Numbered from the stretch's first letter, positions 24,964 to 34,770 are shown. The stretch is 64,000 nucleotides of DNA from Dyella jiangningensis (GCA_000632805.1 CP007444.1:3584772-3648771), one strand, 5' to 3'. Numbers and translations are program-made. Notes: a model not told the origin generated them from the sequence alone.

Positions 24964-27900
24964 TCACCTACCCAGGTCGTAGTCGTCGCGAGTCACCACG
25001 GGCGAACGGCCGCCCTTGGTTGCCGTATTCGCACGCTCGGCGAACTGATCTTTTTCCATGGGCGCGAAACCCTGATCGAAAGGGTTTGGCTGCGGCTTTA
25101 CTTGACTCAGGGTTTCACGCACGGCCCGATCTTCGACTTTGTTGTGGCCGTTCGCTTTGGCAAACTCGATTGCGCTGGTTTTGTCATGGCGGATACCGGT
25201 TTGCTCTAATGCCTTATCCAAATTCTGCGTGTAGACCCTCGCGTTGGCCTTGGCACGGGTGATGTTCACATACCACTCTCGCCATCCGTGTCGGCCTACT
25301 TCGGTGTTGTGATGAAGCCAGGCTGTGTCCTTGCCGTGGCCCTGCGATTTGAAACTGGTGTAGGTCGCCGCGTGATCGATCTTGAGCGCCTGGTCATTCG
25401 CCACGGCCACGCGCTGCGGCTCACCGTTGCCTTTGAGGTCCTGGATCAACAGCGTGGTCCGGTCAGCCTCGACGCGTTCGACTTGCGCGAACTGGCCGTT
25501 GATAACAGGTAGCTTGTCGCCATCGATCGTGGTGAGCCGGTGGTTTTCGGTGAATCGGATGCTGTCGCCGTTGGCGAGGCCTCTTGTTTCACGCTCGTAT
25601 GCTTCCAACGACACGCGTTTCGGGTCCACCGTGACGATGCGTTCGGGGTTGCTCAGGTCGCGTAGCTTCAGGGTGTTGGCGTGCTCATTGGCCCCAATCA
25701 CCTCGAACCGATCGCCTGGCTTCACCTGGTTGTCTTTTCCGGCGTCCATGACCTGGACCACGATTGGCTCGCGCGTCGGATCGGTCTGCTTGTACTGCAC
25801 GGCCTGCCCTTTTTCCTCCGCCGTCATAGCCAGCTTTTTCAGCGTGGTTACTTGTCGGTCTTGCTCGCCGAGCTGGCCGCGCTCTCGCAGGACCTCACGG
25901 ATTTCCCTATTGAGCGCCTTACGGTCGGCGTTCGTGCCCGTGATGATGATTGTGTGCTTGCGGTCCTCCGGGCTCAGTTCGGCGTAGTCGCGGGCCATGC
26001 GTTGGATAACTGCCCGATTGTCCACGCGAGCCGCCTCCCGCTTCGCGTCTCGATTGGCGTCCGGTTTCGCCATGGCCAGTCGGTCCTGCGCATCGCGCAC
26101 TTCCACCTTCTCGATGGCGTCGAAGGCTTGCTTGAGCTTTTCCGCGTCCGGCTTGTTGCCCATGCTATCCAGCGTGGCGGAGACGGCCTGTTTGGCCATG
26201 CTCCCATCCGCCTGGCGAACGATCGAATCACGGCCCAGCGATTTGGTGGGCAAGTGGTTGTTGTCCTGCAGGCGCTCGAAGGTTTTGCCCGCCTCCACTG
26301 ACTGGTGCTGGTTGACGTCGCCCAGCGACACCATCCGCGCGCCGGCCTTCTCGGCAGCCTTGGTCATCGCGTTGAATTCCTTGGTGCCAGACATGCTGGC
26401 CTCATCGTGGATCCAAAGTGCCTTGTTGCCTCGCACCGCCTCGCTTGAGGCTTGCTCCGCCAGGCGCTTCACCTCCTCGCTCCGGGCGGCCTCTCGGCCT
26501 TGGTGGATCTGGTGCTTTGCCCAAGCCTCCCGCAAGCCGGTGACCGGAGTGTTCTTCACCGCATGCAGCCGGTGTTCGGGCAGGTGACGGGGGCCGCGTG
26601 TGCGCACCTGGTCGCGTGACTTCTCTAGCAGAGCCTGCAGGCGCTCACGTTCGCCGGCCTGGCGCTCGCGATCCGCGCCACGCATGAGATGCTTGGCGTA
26701 GGCCGTTCGGAGCATGCCGGCTTTCTTGTAGTTGAGCTTGCCCTCGCCGAACAAACGCGTTTGGCGCTTTTCGGTAAAGACCACACCACCCTTGCCCTGC
26801 ACATACGAGCCGACGCGCCGCTCGTTCTTGAACATAGCCTCTGAATAGATCCAGCCCTCACGGTCCCGCACGTAACGCTGGCCCTGACCATCGAAGAAGA
26901 CGCCCGTCTTACAAGCCATCCGCTCGAAATCCACATGGGACTTCACCAGGCGGCCCTGTTCCCTTTCCCACGTGGCCAGCGCCGCCTGGGCTAGGTATCC
27001 ATCGTGCCCCAGCTCCCGCACGCCATCGGGATCGAGCACGTTGCCGTTGACGGTGGTGAACTGGTAGGTGCGGCCGTCGCTGCCCTGGTAATAGTCACCG
27101 GACTCCCGCGCTGGCTTCGGGTCGACCACGTTTTCCGCATAGAGGCTGCCGTCCTGGTGGCGGACATAGGCATTGCCACGGCTGTCGCGGATCAGCTCGC
27201 CTTGCTTGCTCAAGGCCTGCCAGTCCAGTTTGCGGGGGAGGAATCGGTCCTGCTCACGCTCCCATGTCGCCAAGGCGGCCTGCGCGAGCTGTGCGTCGCG
27301 AGCGGCCTTGGCCGTGGGGGCAGTGGTGTCCGTGGTGCCCGCCTTTTTCTCGTTGGCTAAGTGGCGGGCCGTGGTGGTCGACCGGATGCCGCTTTCGGCT
27401 TCCAGCTTGGCCGCCTGCTCCGCGCCGTTCGACATGCCGCGGATTTCCCAGCCCTTGGCATCCGCCGCTTCCCGCACGAATTCCAGCATGGTCGTTTTGC
27501 CGGTACCGGCCAAACCCTGCACGCCCTGAAACCGATCGTCGCCCGTCAGGATCGCGCAGGCGGCGGCCCTTTGCTCGTGGCTAAGTACAAAGTCCTTCTT
27601 GAATTCAGCGGTTTTGCGCGCTTGGAACGCAGCCAGTGCCTGGTCAAATTCTGCGCCGGTCATGACCGCGCGGTGCTGGCCATGGCCTGCCGACACGCGC
27701 GCCTCAATCTCGGCTTCCGCGGCGATACTGGCGCGCGCCGTGTACTTGCTGCCATCACGATCGCGTACCAGCTCGCCCCATTCGGTCATGTCCCTAATGG
27801 CCTGATCGATGGCCCCCCAGCGCGCCTGTCCGCGATTGAACGCGGCAATGGCTTTGTGCAACTGCTTTTCACTGAACACCATGTCCCGCTCGGACAGATG

Positions 27901-28851
27901 CGCCACGGCTCGCTTCACGGCCTCGCCGGCGGCTGCCGTTTCACTCGTCCATGTGGCATCAGCAACCAGCCGGTCGACCAGTGCCGGAGGCGCGATGCCC
28001 ACGGCGGCGGCTTGGCCTCGCCAGCGTTCGACATTGGCCTCCCGGGTCTCGATGTAATTTTTGGTCTTGGCGCGTGTGCTCAGAGCAACAGTTTCCCGTT
28101 GCTCTGCACTTGACCGCCCGCGATCCGTGCCACGGTCGGCGAGGGCTTCTTCGATTTCCTTTGAGCGCTTGGAGAACTCGCGCATCTGTTCGCGGCTGTA
28201 GTCCGCCAGTTCCACCCTGCCCTGCTTGTCGTGTTCGACCTGGTAGCCGGCTTGTTGCAAACCGCGGCTCAACTCTTGGTGATAGATAGCATCCGCCGTC
28301 GCATAGCGATCAAACAGGCTTCTACTGTGCAGGCTGTAGGCCCTGCCTTCGTACATGGTGACGTTGGCCACAAGCACGTGCGCGTGGAGCTGCGGATCAC
28401 CCTGCCGGCTGGTCACATGCTCGTATTGGGCCATGACCAGGTTGCCGGTGCGCACGTCGTCGCCCTTGATCCGGGCCTCTACCCGCTCCTCGAGGTACTG
28501 CATGGCGGCCCGTACGGCCTGCCGGTGGGCATCGCGCACGTCGTCCCGGCCAAAGGCCAGCGCCGCCATGCTGACGCTCTTGGGCGCACTGATAGTGAAA
28601 TCCCAGCCCTTCCTGTGCTCAATGCTGCCGTCTTTGGCTTGCCGGCCCAGCACCTGGCCGTTGACCTGGCCGTTAAGCACGGCCTCAAGCGGGCCGTGCT
28701 CAACACCACCAGACAAGCCCAGGTGCGCTGCGCCCTTGCCCGCCCACTGGTTGGGGATACCCTCGCCCTGGTAGTACTCCGCGGCCTTCGCTACATCGGA
28801 GTAATAACGGGCCGCGTCTTTGGCGCTACTGATTTCGCTGGGTCGAATCAT
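24964..28851 (-). CDS. traI: MobF/TrwC-type conjugative relaxase-helicase
   Basis: A 1295-residue protein that nicks DNA at oriT and unwinds it for transfer. N-terminal relaxase: the tyrosine pairs of RYYSDVAKAAEYYQGEG, then GWDFTISAPKSVS, and the metal-binding histidines in DPQLHAHVLVANVT. C-terminal RecD-like helicase: Walker A GLAGTGKTTM near residues 444-452, the DEASM motif II near 814, and the late motif TYTSFKSQGHGKD. Between motifs I and II about 360 residues are present, far more than usual, including two related ~95-residue units beginning AQAALATWEREQ (near 525 and 620). The gene starts three bases after the coupling-protein stop, in the transfer operon. Confidence 0.93.
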   Translation of the reverse strand: MIRPSEISSAKDAARYYSDVAKAAEYYQGEGIPNQWAGKGAAHLGLSGGVEHGPLEAVLNGQVNGQVLGRQAKDGSIEHRKGWDFTISAPKSVSMAALAFGRDDVRDAHRQAVRAAMQYLEERVEARIKGDDVRTGNLVMAQYEHVTSRQGDPQLHAHVLVANVTMYEGRAYSLHSRSLFDRYATADAIYHQELSRGLQQAGYQVEHDKQGRVELADYSREQMREFSKRSKEIEEALADRGTDRGRSSAEQRETVALSTRAKTKNYIETREANVERWRGQAAAVGIAPPALVDRLVADATWTSETAAAGEAVKRAVAHLSERDMVFSEKQLHKAIAAFNRGQARWGAIDQAIRDMTEWGELVRDRDGSKYTARASIAAEAEIEARVSAGHGQHRAVMTGAEFDQALAAFQARKTAEFKKDFVLSHEQRAAACAILTGDDRFQGVQGLAGTGKTTMLEFVREAADAKGWEIRGMSNGAEQAAKLEAESGIRSTTTARHLANEKKAGTTDTTAPTAKAARDAQLAQAALATWEREQDRFLPRKLDWQALSKQGELIRDSRGNAYVRHQDGSLYAENVVDPKPARESGDYYQGSDGRTYQFTTVNGNVLDPDGVRELGHDGYLAQAALATWEREQGRLVKSHVDFERMACKTGVFFDGQGQRYVRDREGWIYSEAMFKNERRVGSYVQGKGGVVFTEKRQTRLFGEGKLNYKKAGMLRTAYAKHLMRGADRERQAGERERLQALLEKSRDQVRTRGPRHLPEHRLHAVKNTPVTGLREAWAKHQIHQGREAARSEEVKRLAEQASSEAVRGNKALWIHDEASMSGTKEFNAMTKAAEKAGARMVSLGDVNQHQSVEAGKTFERLQDNNHLPTKSLGRDSIVRQADGSMAKQAVSATLDSMGNKPDAEKLKQAFDAIEKVEVRDAQDRLAMAKPDANRDAKREAARVDNRAVIQRMARDYAELSPEDRKHTIIITGTNADRKALNREIREVLRERGQLGEQDRQVTTLKKLAMTAEEKGQAVQYKQTDPTREPIVVQVMDAGKDNQVKPGDRFEVIGANEHANTLKLRDLSNPERIVTVDPKRVSLEAYERETRGLANGDSIRFTENHRLTTIDGDKLPVINGQFAQVERVEADRTTLLIQDLKGNGEPQRVAVANDQALKIDHAATYTSFKSQGHGKDTAWLHHNTEVGRHGWREWYVNITRAKANARVYTQNLDKALEQTGIRHDKTSAIEFAKANGHNKVEDRAVRETLSQVKPQPNPFDQGFAPMEKDQFAERANTATKGGRSPVVTRDDYDLGR

Positions 28852-28854
28852 GGG

Positions 28855-30699
28855 TTAATTCCATCCCTCAAAATCGTCGTGGCCACTGTGTTCCCACTGC
28901 TCGGGCACGTCGTGATCGGGTGGGTCATCGCTCACGTCACAGATGGATCCCATCTCATCGTCAGCTGACGCGTCGGCCGCAGGGTCCGTGCTATGCAATT
29001 TGGCGCTGGCTGTCTCGACCACCTGCAACACCGGGTTCTTTTCGACCAGCAACTCTCTCGGCATCGCACCGAATTTCCACGCCTGACTCTCGATGAATGG
29101 TTCTGCCACGCTGGGGCGATGGGGACCAAACGGCTGTACCAGTTGGCCAATGACGTCGCCGATATGAAGTAACAGCAGCGGGCCGTCCGACGTCACCTTC
29201 AAACCAAGCAGGTCCGAGGGATTGAGCACATCGCGCGAATCGGCACGCATTGTTTTACCCTGCAAAGCGCCGTTCTGTGCCGTGGTTTCGATTAACAGAA
29301 TGTCCCGCTTACCTATCCGTTGCGCCACCTCGGCCGCAAAGTTTGCTTCCGCCGCCATGTAAATACGCGTGCGCTGCACTTTAAGGACAGGCTCGGCTTT
29401 GTCGCGGCCCAACAAGGCCGCGATCTGGCTTTCCTCCTGCAGGGCGAGAACCTCGCGAACTCCGCGCGATCGCCCCAGCTCTGCAATGTTCTGAATGTGA
29501 ACAATGCTGCCGGCACCAAGTTGCGGGAATTCATCAAGCACCATCCACGTGCCACGTTCATCAGCGGACACCTCTGGCATCATCGCCGAGTTGACCGTCT
29601 CTGCCATCACGGCCAAGACGCTGCCGAAGATCGCGCCGCCCGCCGCCTTGTACATCGCGTTGTTGTTCAGGATCACTGTCAGCACATCGCTGTGCGCTTT
29701 CCCGATAAGCCACCCGCGCATGCTGAACATGCGTTTTCCATCCGTATCGACGGCCGCCACCTGGAGCAACCAATCGGTGGCGTTCTTAAGGGTCGAAAGC
29801 ACGCTCTGTTCTTGCTTGTTCGGCACGCCGCCGGACTGTGGCGAAAGAAGAAAGGCGAAATCGCCAGCCACGCGGGGGTCACCGATGGCGGCCGTGGCAA
29901 CATAGCCTGCCGGCGGCCGGTTCAAGATCGCGCCAAGCTCGCCCCATGAGATTTTTTCGCCGTTCCGCATGAAGGCCAAGAGGATGCCGGCGAGCACACC
30001 GGCCGCGCCTTCGACAAAGAACTTGCCCTCGCCGGTCGCACTGGCCACGCCGCAAACAGCCTTGGCGAATTCCTTGGCCAGCGCCGGACTGTCTATGTCC
30101 GCGCCAATGTCCCAAAGGTGCGATCGCTCGTCCCAAAGGCCAAGTAACACCGTGTTACTGGCGTCGTAGTAGACTGCAAGCAGGTCGTTCTTCGGGTCAT
30201 GGATCAATAGGCGGTCGCCTCGGCCTCGCACCTGGTCGATGATCGCCTTGAGCAGTACTGTCTTGCCGGCTCCGGGCAAGCCCGAAACAACGATGTGCTC
30301 CGTTTCGCGCGCACGGGAAAGCTCCACCCCACCGATCACCAAGCCCTGCACGCGAACCGTCGCCTCATCATTGCCTTGCTTGGCCGGATGCTGCCGGTCG
30401 CTCATCTTGTCGCGCTCCTGGGCATCCAGCAGCGCGGTAGCCTTGGCCGTATCTGCCTCGTAGCGGACGCCGCGAACGTGATGCTCGGCTTGCTGCCGCG
30501 AGGCGTACCACGCACCGGACGCTCCACCGGCCAACGCCGACGCCCAAAGCAAGGCTGCCCGGAACGTATCAGCGAAGTCACCACCAACGGGGGAAAAGGT
30601 GCCCAGGCCACAGGTAAACGGCGACGTGGCCACGATCGCCGCCGCAGCACCCAGCACCGCACCGATCATCGTTTCTTCGATTCGTACTTTGATAAGCAT
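28855..30699 (-). CDS. traD: type IV coupling protein (VirD4/TraD-like ATPase)
   Basis: A 614-residue membrane ATPase that docks relaxase-DNA at a mating channel. Start MLIKVRIEETMIGAVLG at 30699 with GGGAG 7 bp upstream; the longer frame is rejected. Two hydrophobic segments lie in the first ~70 residues. Walker A GLPGAGKTVLL is near residue 138, and RLLIHDPKND follows as in VirD4 proteins. Walker B WMVLDEFPQLG is near 383, followed by ALQEESQIAALLG. The C-terminal tail is acidic (ADASADDEMGS...), as in TraD relatives that bind partners. No T4SS genes are adjacent, so a helper channel is needed. Confidence 0.9.
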   Translation of the reverse strand: MLIKVRIEETMIGAVLGAAAAIVATSPFTCGLGTFSPVGGDFADTFRAALLWASALAGGASGAWYASRQQAEHHVRGVRYEADTAKATALLDAQERDKMSDRQHPAKQGNDEATVRVQGLVIGGVELSRARETEHIVVSGLPGAGKTVLLKAIIDQVRGRGDRLLIHDPKNDLLAVYYDASNTVLLGLWDERSHLWDIGADIDSPALAKEFAKAVCGVASATGEGKFFVEGAAGVLAGILLAFMRNGEKISWGELGAILNRPPAGYVATAAIGDPRVAGDFAFLLSPQSGGVPNKQEQSVLSTLKNATDWLLQVAAVDTDGKRMFSMRGWLIGKAHSDVLTVILNNNAMYKAAGGAIFGSVLAVMAETVNSAMMPEVSADERGTWMVLDEFPQLGAGSIVHIQNIAELGRSRGVREVLALQEESQIAALLGRDKAEPVLKVQRTRIYMAAEANFAAEVAQRIGKRDILLIETTAQNGALQGKTMRADSRDVLNPSDLLGLKVTSDGPLLLLHIGDVIGQLVQPFGPHRPSVAEPFIESQAWKFGAMPRELLVEKNPVLQVVETASAKLHSTDPAADASADDEMGSICDVSDDPPDHDVPEQWEHSGHDDFEGWN

Positions 30700-30753
30700 G
30701 CCAACTCCCAAAAAGCGCGGTGCGCCATCACTGACGCACCGCACACGAAGCGC

Positions 30754-32757
30754 TTAGGCGTGCTTCAGAACTTCGGCGGCGGCCGCCTCGATGTGGCGAA
30801 GCGTGACAGCTCGCTCGATGCCGTTCGTCACGCTATCGATTGCGGCGGTACTGTTGGCCGCCTCGAGTGTGGCGAAGGCGTTGGCTGGCGATGTACCGGA
30901 TAGGAACGGCATAACCTGGCTAGCCCACGTCGCCGGCGATTTGCCCGCGATATAGGCCGCATGGCGCGTCGCCCAATCCTGCACCAGGCGCAACATCACC
31001 TCATCGCCCGGATTGCGGAACTCGATTTTCTGAGTGAAGCGACCGCCGCGTCGCGCGGCCTCGTCAATCGCGTCGGCGCTGTTCGTAGCCGCGATCCAAA
31101 CGACGTCATGCAGCATGCCACCGGCGCCATCCATCAGGGTCAGCAGCTCGTTCGTGACGGCCTTGTATTGGCTGTAAGCACGGTCGGCGAGAATGTCGTC
31201 TGCCTCGTCAATAAAGACGATAGCCGGCCGCAAATCGCTCGCTTCACTGCGCAGTTTGTCCGTGGCGCCGGCCTGCATGAGGTCACGGCCTGTGCGCTCG
31301 ATGAACGTCCAGCCGCAGGCCTTGGCCAAGGCCATGGCGGTGGTGGTCTTTCCGGTGCCCGGTGGGCCAAGGAAGAGCAGTCCTTTCGGGATATTGCCAC
31401 CGGCAGCTTCAAGTTCGTCAACCCGGACCAACTGCGCCGCGAACTGCGCTACACGCTGTTTGAGGTCTGCATCCAAATAGAGGTCATCCAAGCCCTTGGC
31501 ACCTTCCGGTGCCCCGCCCTTGCCGCCTTGGATCTTCCGCAGGCCTTGGTAAAAATCGGCATAGGTCACGGTGACCGCGCTGCGCATCCTAGCCACGTGT
31601 GCACCCTCGCGAGCGGCATCCATCAGGCGCGGCACGTTGAAGCCCGCCCATCGCCGCACCAGACGCGCCAAAGTTTCCGCATCGGTGTGGGCGCCGGCCT
31701 TGGCCAGCGCGCCGCGGATAAGCCCCTCGCGGGCGCCGGCATCGGGCAAGCCGACTTCAATCTTGAAGTCGAATCGGCCCTCGCGGATCGCGGCCTTGTC
31801 GAGCTTGTCGAAATGGTTGGTAGCCGAGACCAGCAACACCTGAGATCCACGCAAACGCACGGCCCAATCCAGAAAGGTCGTGACAATGCGGTCGTTTTCT
31901 TCATTGCCGCCGCTGGCCTGGCTACGATCCTTGACGACGGAATCAAGCTCATCAATGAACAGTACGCAGGGTTGCTGTGCGGTCGCTGCCTGGAAAAGTG
32001 CAACCACCTGCTCGGTGGTCTGGTTGATCCACTTTGATGCCAGGTCGCCAAACGTCACGTAGAGATAATTCACGCCTAGCTCGCCGGCGAGCGCTTCGCC
32101 GAACGTCGTTTTGCCCGTGCCCGGAGGACCAAAGAGCAGCACGCCGTTTTTCGCCTCGTGCTTCTCCATGCGCGCCTCGCCGTGGCGCCAGGCCTGGCCA
32201 GCCTCGATCAGCTTTGCCTTGAGCTCGTCCTGCCCATGGATCTGCGCAAACGACAGGTGCGGCGTCACTGCCTGGTAACGCTGGGCGACCTCGTTGGATG
32301 CCGGTTGACCGGCAGGGGGTGTAGCCGGTGGAGCACCGGCGGACTGATTGACCCTCGCCCGGTAGCTCTTGGTGCGTCGGTCAGCGTCCCACCCGGTGGC
32401 CAGTGCCACGACACCACTGCCGGCGGCAAACATGATCTGAGGGAAAAAGTTGCCGTGCGCGATGGCGTTCGCGCCGTCCACCAGGACGTTCAAGGCAAGA
32501 CCGCTGGCCAGCGCTTCGACGATCACCACCAGACCGTGGTAGGTCTGCAGGTCCGCCAGCCGCCAGCGGCGAATTACCATGAGGCCAGACCCAACGACCG
32601 CCCCTGCGATGCCAATGGGATGGTGGGTCGCCAAGTCGATCGCGCCAACCAGGGCGATCGCGACACCCCACAACCGCACCCAGCGAACGTGGCTGGCCGG
32701 TATCAGGCACGTGATCCCGGTGAGGAAGAACACAATGCCCTGCGCATCGATGTGCAT
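30754..32757 (-). CDS. membrane-anchored tandem AAA+ ATPase
   Basis: A 667-residue protein with about four N-terminal transmembrane helices (residues ~10-125) and two complete AAA+ modules of the Cdc48/FtsH class. Module 1: Walker A GPPGTGKTTF near 209, Walker B VLFIDELDS near 265, then SATNHFDKLDKAAIREGRFD, the SRH region. Module 2: GPPGTGKTTT near 463, IVFIDEADD near 511, and ATNSADAIDEAARRGGRF. No protease domain follows, so it is likely an unfoldase or remodeller facing the cytoplasm. It lies between the coupling protein and a PA14-like protein in the transfer operon, an unusual partner for a MobF relaxase. A GTG start three bases earlier is equally possible. Confidence 0.88.
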   Translation of the reverse strand: MHIDAQGIVFFLTGITCLIPASHVRWVRLWGVAIALVGAIDLATHHPIGIAGAVVGSGLMVIRRWRLADLQTYHGLVVIVEALASGLALNVLVDGANAIAHGNFFPQIMFAAGSGVVALATGWDADRRTKSYRARVNQSAGAPPATPPAGQPASNEVAQRYQAVTPHLSFAQIHGQDELKAKLIEAGQAWRHGEARMEKHEAKNGVLLFGPPGTGKTTFGEALAGELGVNYLYVTFGDLASKWINQTTEQVVALFQAATAQQPCVLFIDELDSVVKDRSQASGGNEENDRIVTTFLDWAVRLRGSQVLLVSATNHFDKLDKAAIREGRFDFKIEVGLPDAGAREGLIRGALAKAGAHTDAETLARLVRRWAGFNVPRLMDAAREGAHVARMRSAVTVTYADFYQGLRKIQGGKGGAPEGAKGLDDLYLDADLKQRVAQFAAQLVRVDELEAAGGNIPKGLLFLGPPGTGKTTTAMALAKACGWTFIERTGRDLMQAGATDKLRSEASDLRPAIVFIDEADDILADRAYSQYKAVTNELLTLMDGAGGMLHDVVWIAATNSADAIDEAARRGGRFTQKIEFRNPGDEVMLRLVQDWATRHAAYIAGKSPATWASQVMPFLSGTSPANAFATLEAANSTAAIDSVTNGIERAVTLRHIEAAAAEVLKHA

Positions 32758-33605
32758 CACTTGGCGCTCTCCTTTGCCGCGCTGCTGCCATCCTTGGGTG
32801 GCACGGCAAAGGGCGTGATCTGCACGGGCGCGGTATCGCTCGGCCCTTTTATGTAGGTCTTGAGCAGTAGCGGGTGCAGGTCATCGGTCCGGCTCACGCC
32901 CTGCTCGATGCCTACGACGAATTTGTGCCAGCCCTTGGCCAAGCCCACGCCAACCTGCGCCTGGGCGCGGTCATCCACGAACAAGCCGCCATTGATGGCT
33001 TCCTGCAGCGTCGCGTCGGCCGCATCGTCAATATGTACATCAGCCGTTCCTCGGGTTTTGCCGTGGCCGCTAACGATGAACGTGTAAGTGCCATTGGTCG
33101 GCACTTCCGTCCAGAATTCCCATACCACGCGCATCCGCCCTTGCGTCGGCGTGATGTCTTTCCACTCGGTCCGCGGCTCCGTCGTGAAGTCGGCCAGCGT
33201 GGCCGGCACGGTCGCGGTACCAATCACGGCCCACGCGCCCCCTTCACCCGCCCTACCTTGCAATGCGTAGCCCGTGAAGTGCGGTGCAAGGCCCTCCGGA
33301 GCGGCCTGTGCAGGAATCAGGGCATTGGCCAAGGAAGCCGGCGTTACCGCCACCTGCGCCGAGCCTGGAGCCACCGTGGTCACGCTAGTCCCCGGTGCCT
33401 GCGTGGCCAGGTGCTCTGGTACGGCAACCGATGCCTTAGCCTGGGGCGACTTGCCCTGTACCGCCGACTTACCGGCCACTAGGCCAAACAACGTGCACAA
33501 CACGAGCAAGCCGGCCATCGCAATGCCGCCATACACCATGGAAGCCGGGATCTTCTTTTGCTCCGCGAAGGTGTCCACCTTCTTTTTCAGCTCATCGAAA
33601 TTCAT
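32757..33605 (-). CDS. membrane-anchored protein with PA14-like domain
   Basis: A 282-residue protein starting MNFDELKKKVDTFAEQKK at 33605 behind GGGGTAGGTG. The short cytoplasmic start is followed by one transmembrane helix (~25-47, MVYGGIAMAGLLVLCTLFGL), then a periplasmic part. From ~120 on the pattern is PA14-like: ALQGRAGEGGAWAVIGT, TYTFIVSGHG, GLFVDDRAQAQVGVGLAKGWHKF and YIKGPSDTAPVQITPF. The last segment is nearly the same as in the protein at 21675-22577, its paralogue. The TGA overlaps the ATG of the AAA+ gene, so the two are translationally coupled and probably work together. Confidence 0.78.
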   Translation of the reverse strand: MNFDELKKKVDTFAEQKKIPASMVYGGIAMAGLLVLCTLFGLVAGKSAVQGKSPQAKASVAVPEHLATQAPGTSVTTVAPGSAQVAVTPASLANALIPAQAAPEGLAPHFTGYALQGRAGEGGAWAVIGTATVPATLADFTTEPRTEWKDITPTQGRMRVVWEFWTEVPTNGTYTFIVSGHGKTRGTADVHIDDAADATLQEAINGGLFVDDRAQAQVGVGLAKGWHKFVVGIEQGVSRTDDLHPLLLKTYIKGPSDTAPVQITPFAVPPKDGSSAAKESAK

Positions 33606-33621
33606 AGATTCACCTACCCCT

Positions 33622-34230
33622 TTAAGCCGTAAAGTGGTTAACAAAAGCCAGAAACACGTTCACTGCGCTGCCTGCCATCGCTGCCACACAAGCCCGTTCG
33701 AGCGTCTGCGCGTGACCCGGCGGCCAAATGCCTACATTTCTGGCGACAAGCGCCGCCACACCCACGGCGAATCCAGCAGCAGCTACCGAAAAGCGATCAC
33801 CGGTCGGCAAAGCCAGCAACAAGGCGAGCAACGCCGTGGCGACTGAGAAGATCACCGTGGCCAGGCGCAGGTGTTCGCTGCCCGACCCGTGGCCACTGCC
33901 AGAGAAACCCAACGCGGCCGCCGGAATGGCCGCAACGCCGGCGGCTTGTCCAGGACTGATCCACGGCACGACGTGCCGGAAGCCCCACGCCAGCCCCGGC
34001 CAGAACAGGAAGCCCACGGCCACCCACGCCAGCGTGGCCAGCGCGCCCACTGCTCCACCGAAGCCACGGCCGGTGACGCGTCGGTTCACAAAGAGCGGAC
34101 CCAGAAGTTCGAGCGCACCCATCAGCACGCCCACGGCCCAGGCCGCGGGCTGAGGCAATACCAAGCCGAAGTACCAGCCACATAAAATGGCAATGACTAC
34201 CGCGAACAGCAGTCGAAGCAAAGCGATCAT
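33622..34230 (-). CDS. multi-pass membrane protein of the transfer operon
   Basis: A 202-residue protein with about five or six hydrophobic helices (starting MIALLRLLFAVVIAILCGWYFG; later ALLALLLALPTG and AVNVFLAFVNHF) and a small Gly/Ser-rich loop (GFSGSGHGSGSEH). No enzymatic motif. AGAGGTGAACCC stands before its ATG. It lies four bases after the ribbon-helix-helix gene and 16 bp before the PA14-like gene, so it is part of the same operon. Perhaps a membrane partner of the AAA+ ATPase or of the coupling protein. Confidence 0.72.
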   Translation of the reverse strand: MIALLRLLFAVVIAILCGWYFGLVLPQPAAWAVGVLMGALELLGPLFVNRRVTGRGFGGAVGALATLAWVAVGFLFWPGLAWGFRHVVPWISPGQAAGVAAIPAAALGFSGSGHGSGSEHLRLATVIFSVATALLALLLALPTGDRFSVAAAGFAVGVAALVARNVGIWPPGHAQTLERACVAAMAGSAVNVFLAFVNHFTA

Positions 34231-34234
34231 GGGT

Positions 34235-34546
34235 TCACCTCTGGGTGAGCGTGGTTTTGAGGTCGGCCCGAATCGCGTCCAGAAGCATTTGCATGCCTCG
34301 CTTGAGGCTCGCCTTGTCCACCATCAAGCCCGTATTGGGATCCACCAGTGCGGCCAGGACTCGCCGCAACTCGGCGACGTCGGCAGCTGTGGCAGCTACC
34401 CGGTCGGCCAAGAGCGACAACTGCCCCGCATGTAATGCGAGATACCGGGCGTGCACGCTGGGTGGCACGCCCACGTCATTTGCCGCTGCTTTCAACACTG
34501 CGTACTGATCGTCAGAGACAGCGAACTTGATGAAACGGCGTGGCAT
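34235..34546 (-). CDS. ribbon-helix-helix relaxosome accessory protein
   Basis: A 103-residue protein. The N terminus RRFIKFAVSDDQYAVLKAAANDVGVPPSVHARYLALH fits a ribbon-helix-helix DNA-binding domain: a basic beta strand, two helices and a Gly-Val-turn. This is like MobC/TraY/TrwA-type proteins that bind near oriT. The rest is helical and likely mediates oligomerisation. GGGAGAGCCA precedes the ATG. It is the first gene of the transfer operon and faces the 776-bp gene-free region, where oriT would be expected. Confidence 0.8.
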   Translation of the reverse strand: MPRRFIKFAVSDDQYAVLKAAANDVGVPPSVHARYLALHAGQLSLLADRVAATAADVAELRRVLAALVDPNTGLMVDKASLKRGMQMLLDAIRADLKTTLTQR

Positions 34547-34770
34547 TGGCTCTCCCTAAAGTTCTGTACTGCTGAAATTGGCGTTCCGCGTCAGTCGCAC
34601 ACAAAGCGAAATACCCTTCAGTCTTCTGTGGCACTGGAGAACCATTGCCCTGCAAGACGTTGCAGGACTTGGATAGACGCTTTTGGAGAGCAAGCGAGAT
34701 GCGCGCTGTGGCACGCGCAAACACTTAAACGGAGCGGATTTTCAGCATCCCGTAGGGATGAGTAGTGTGT

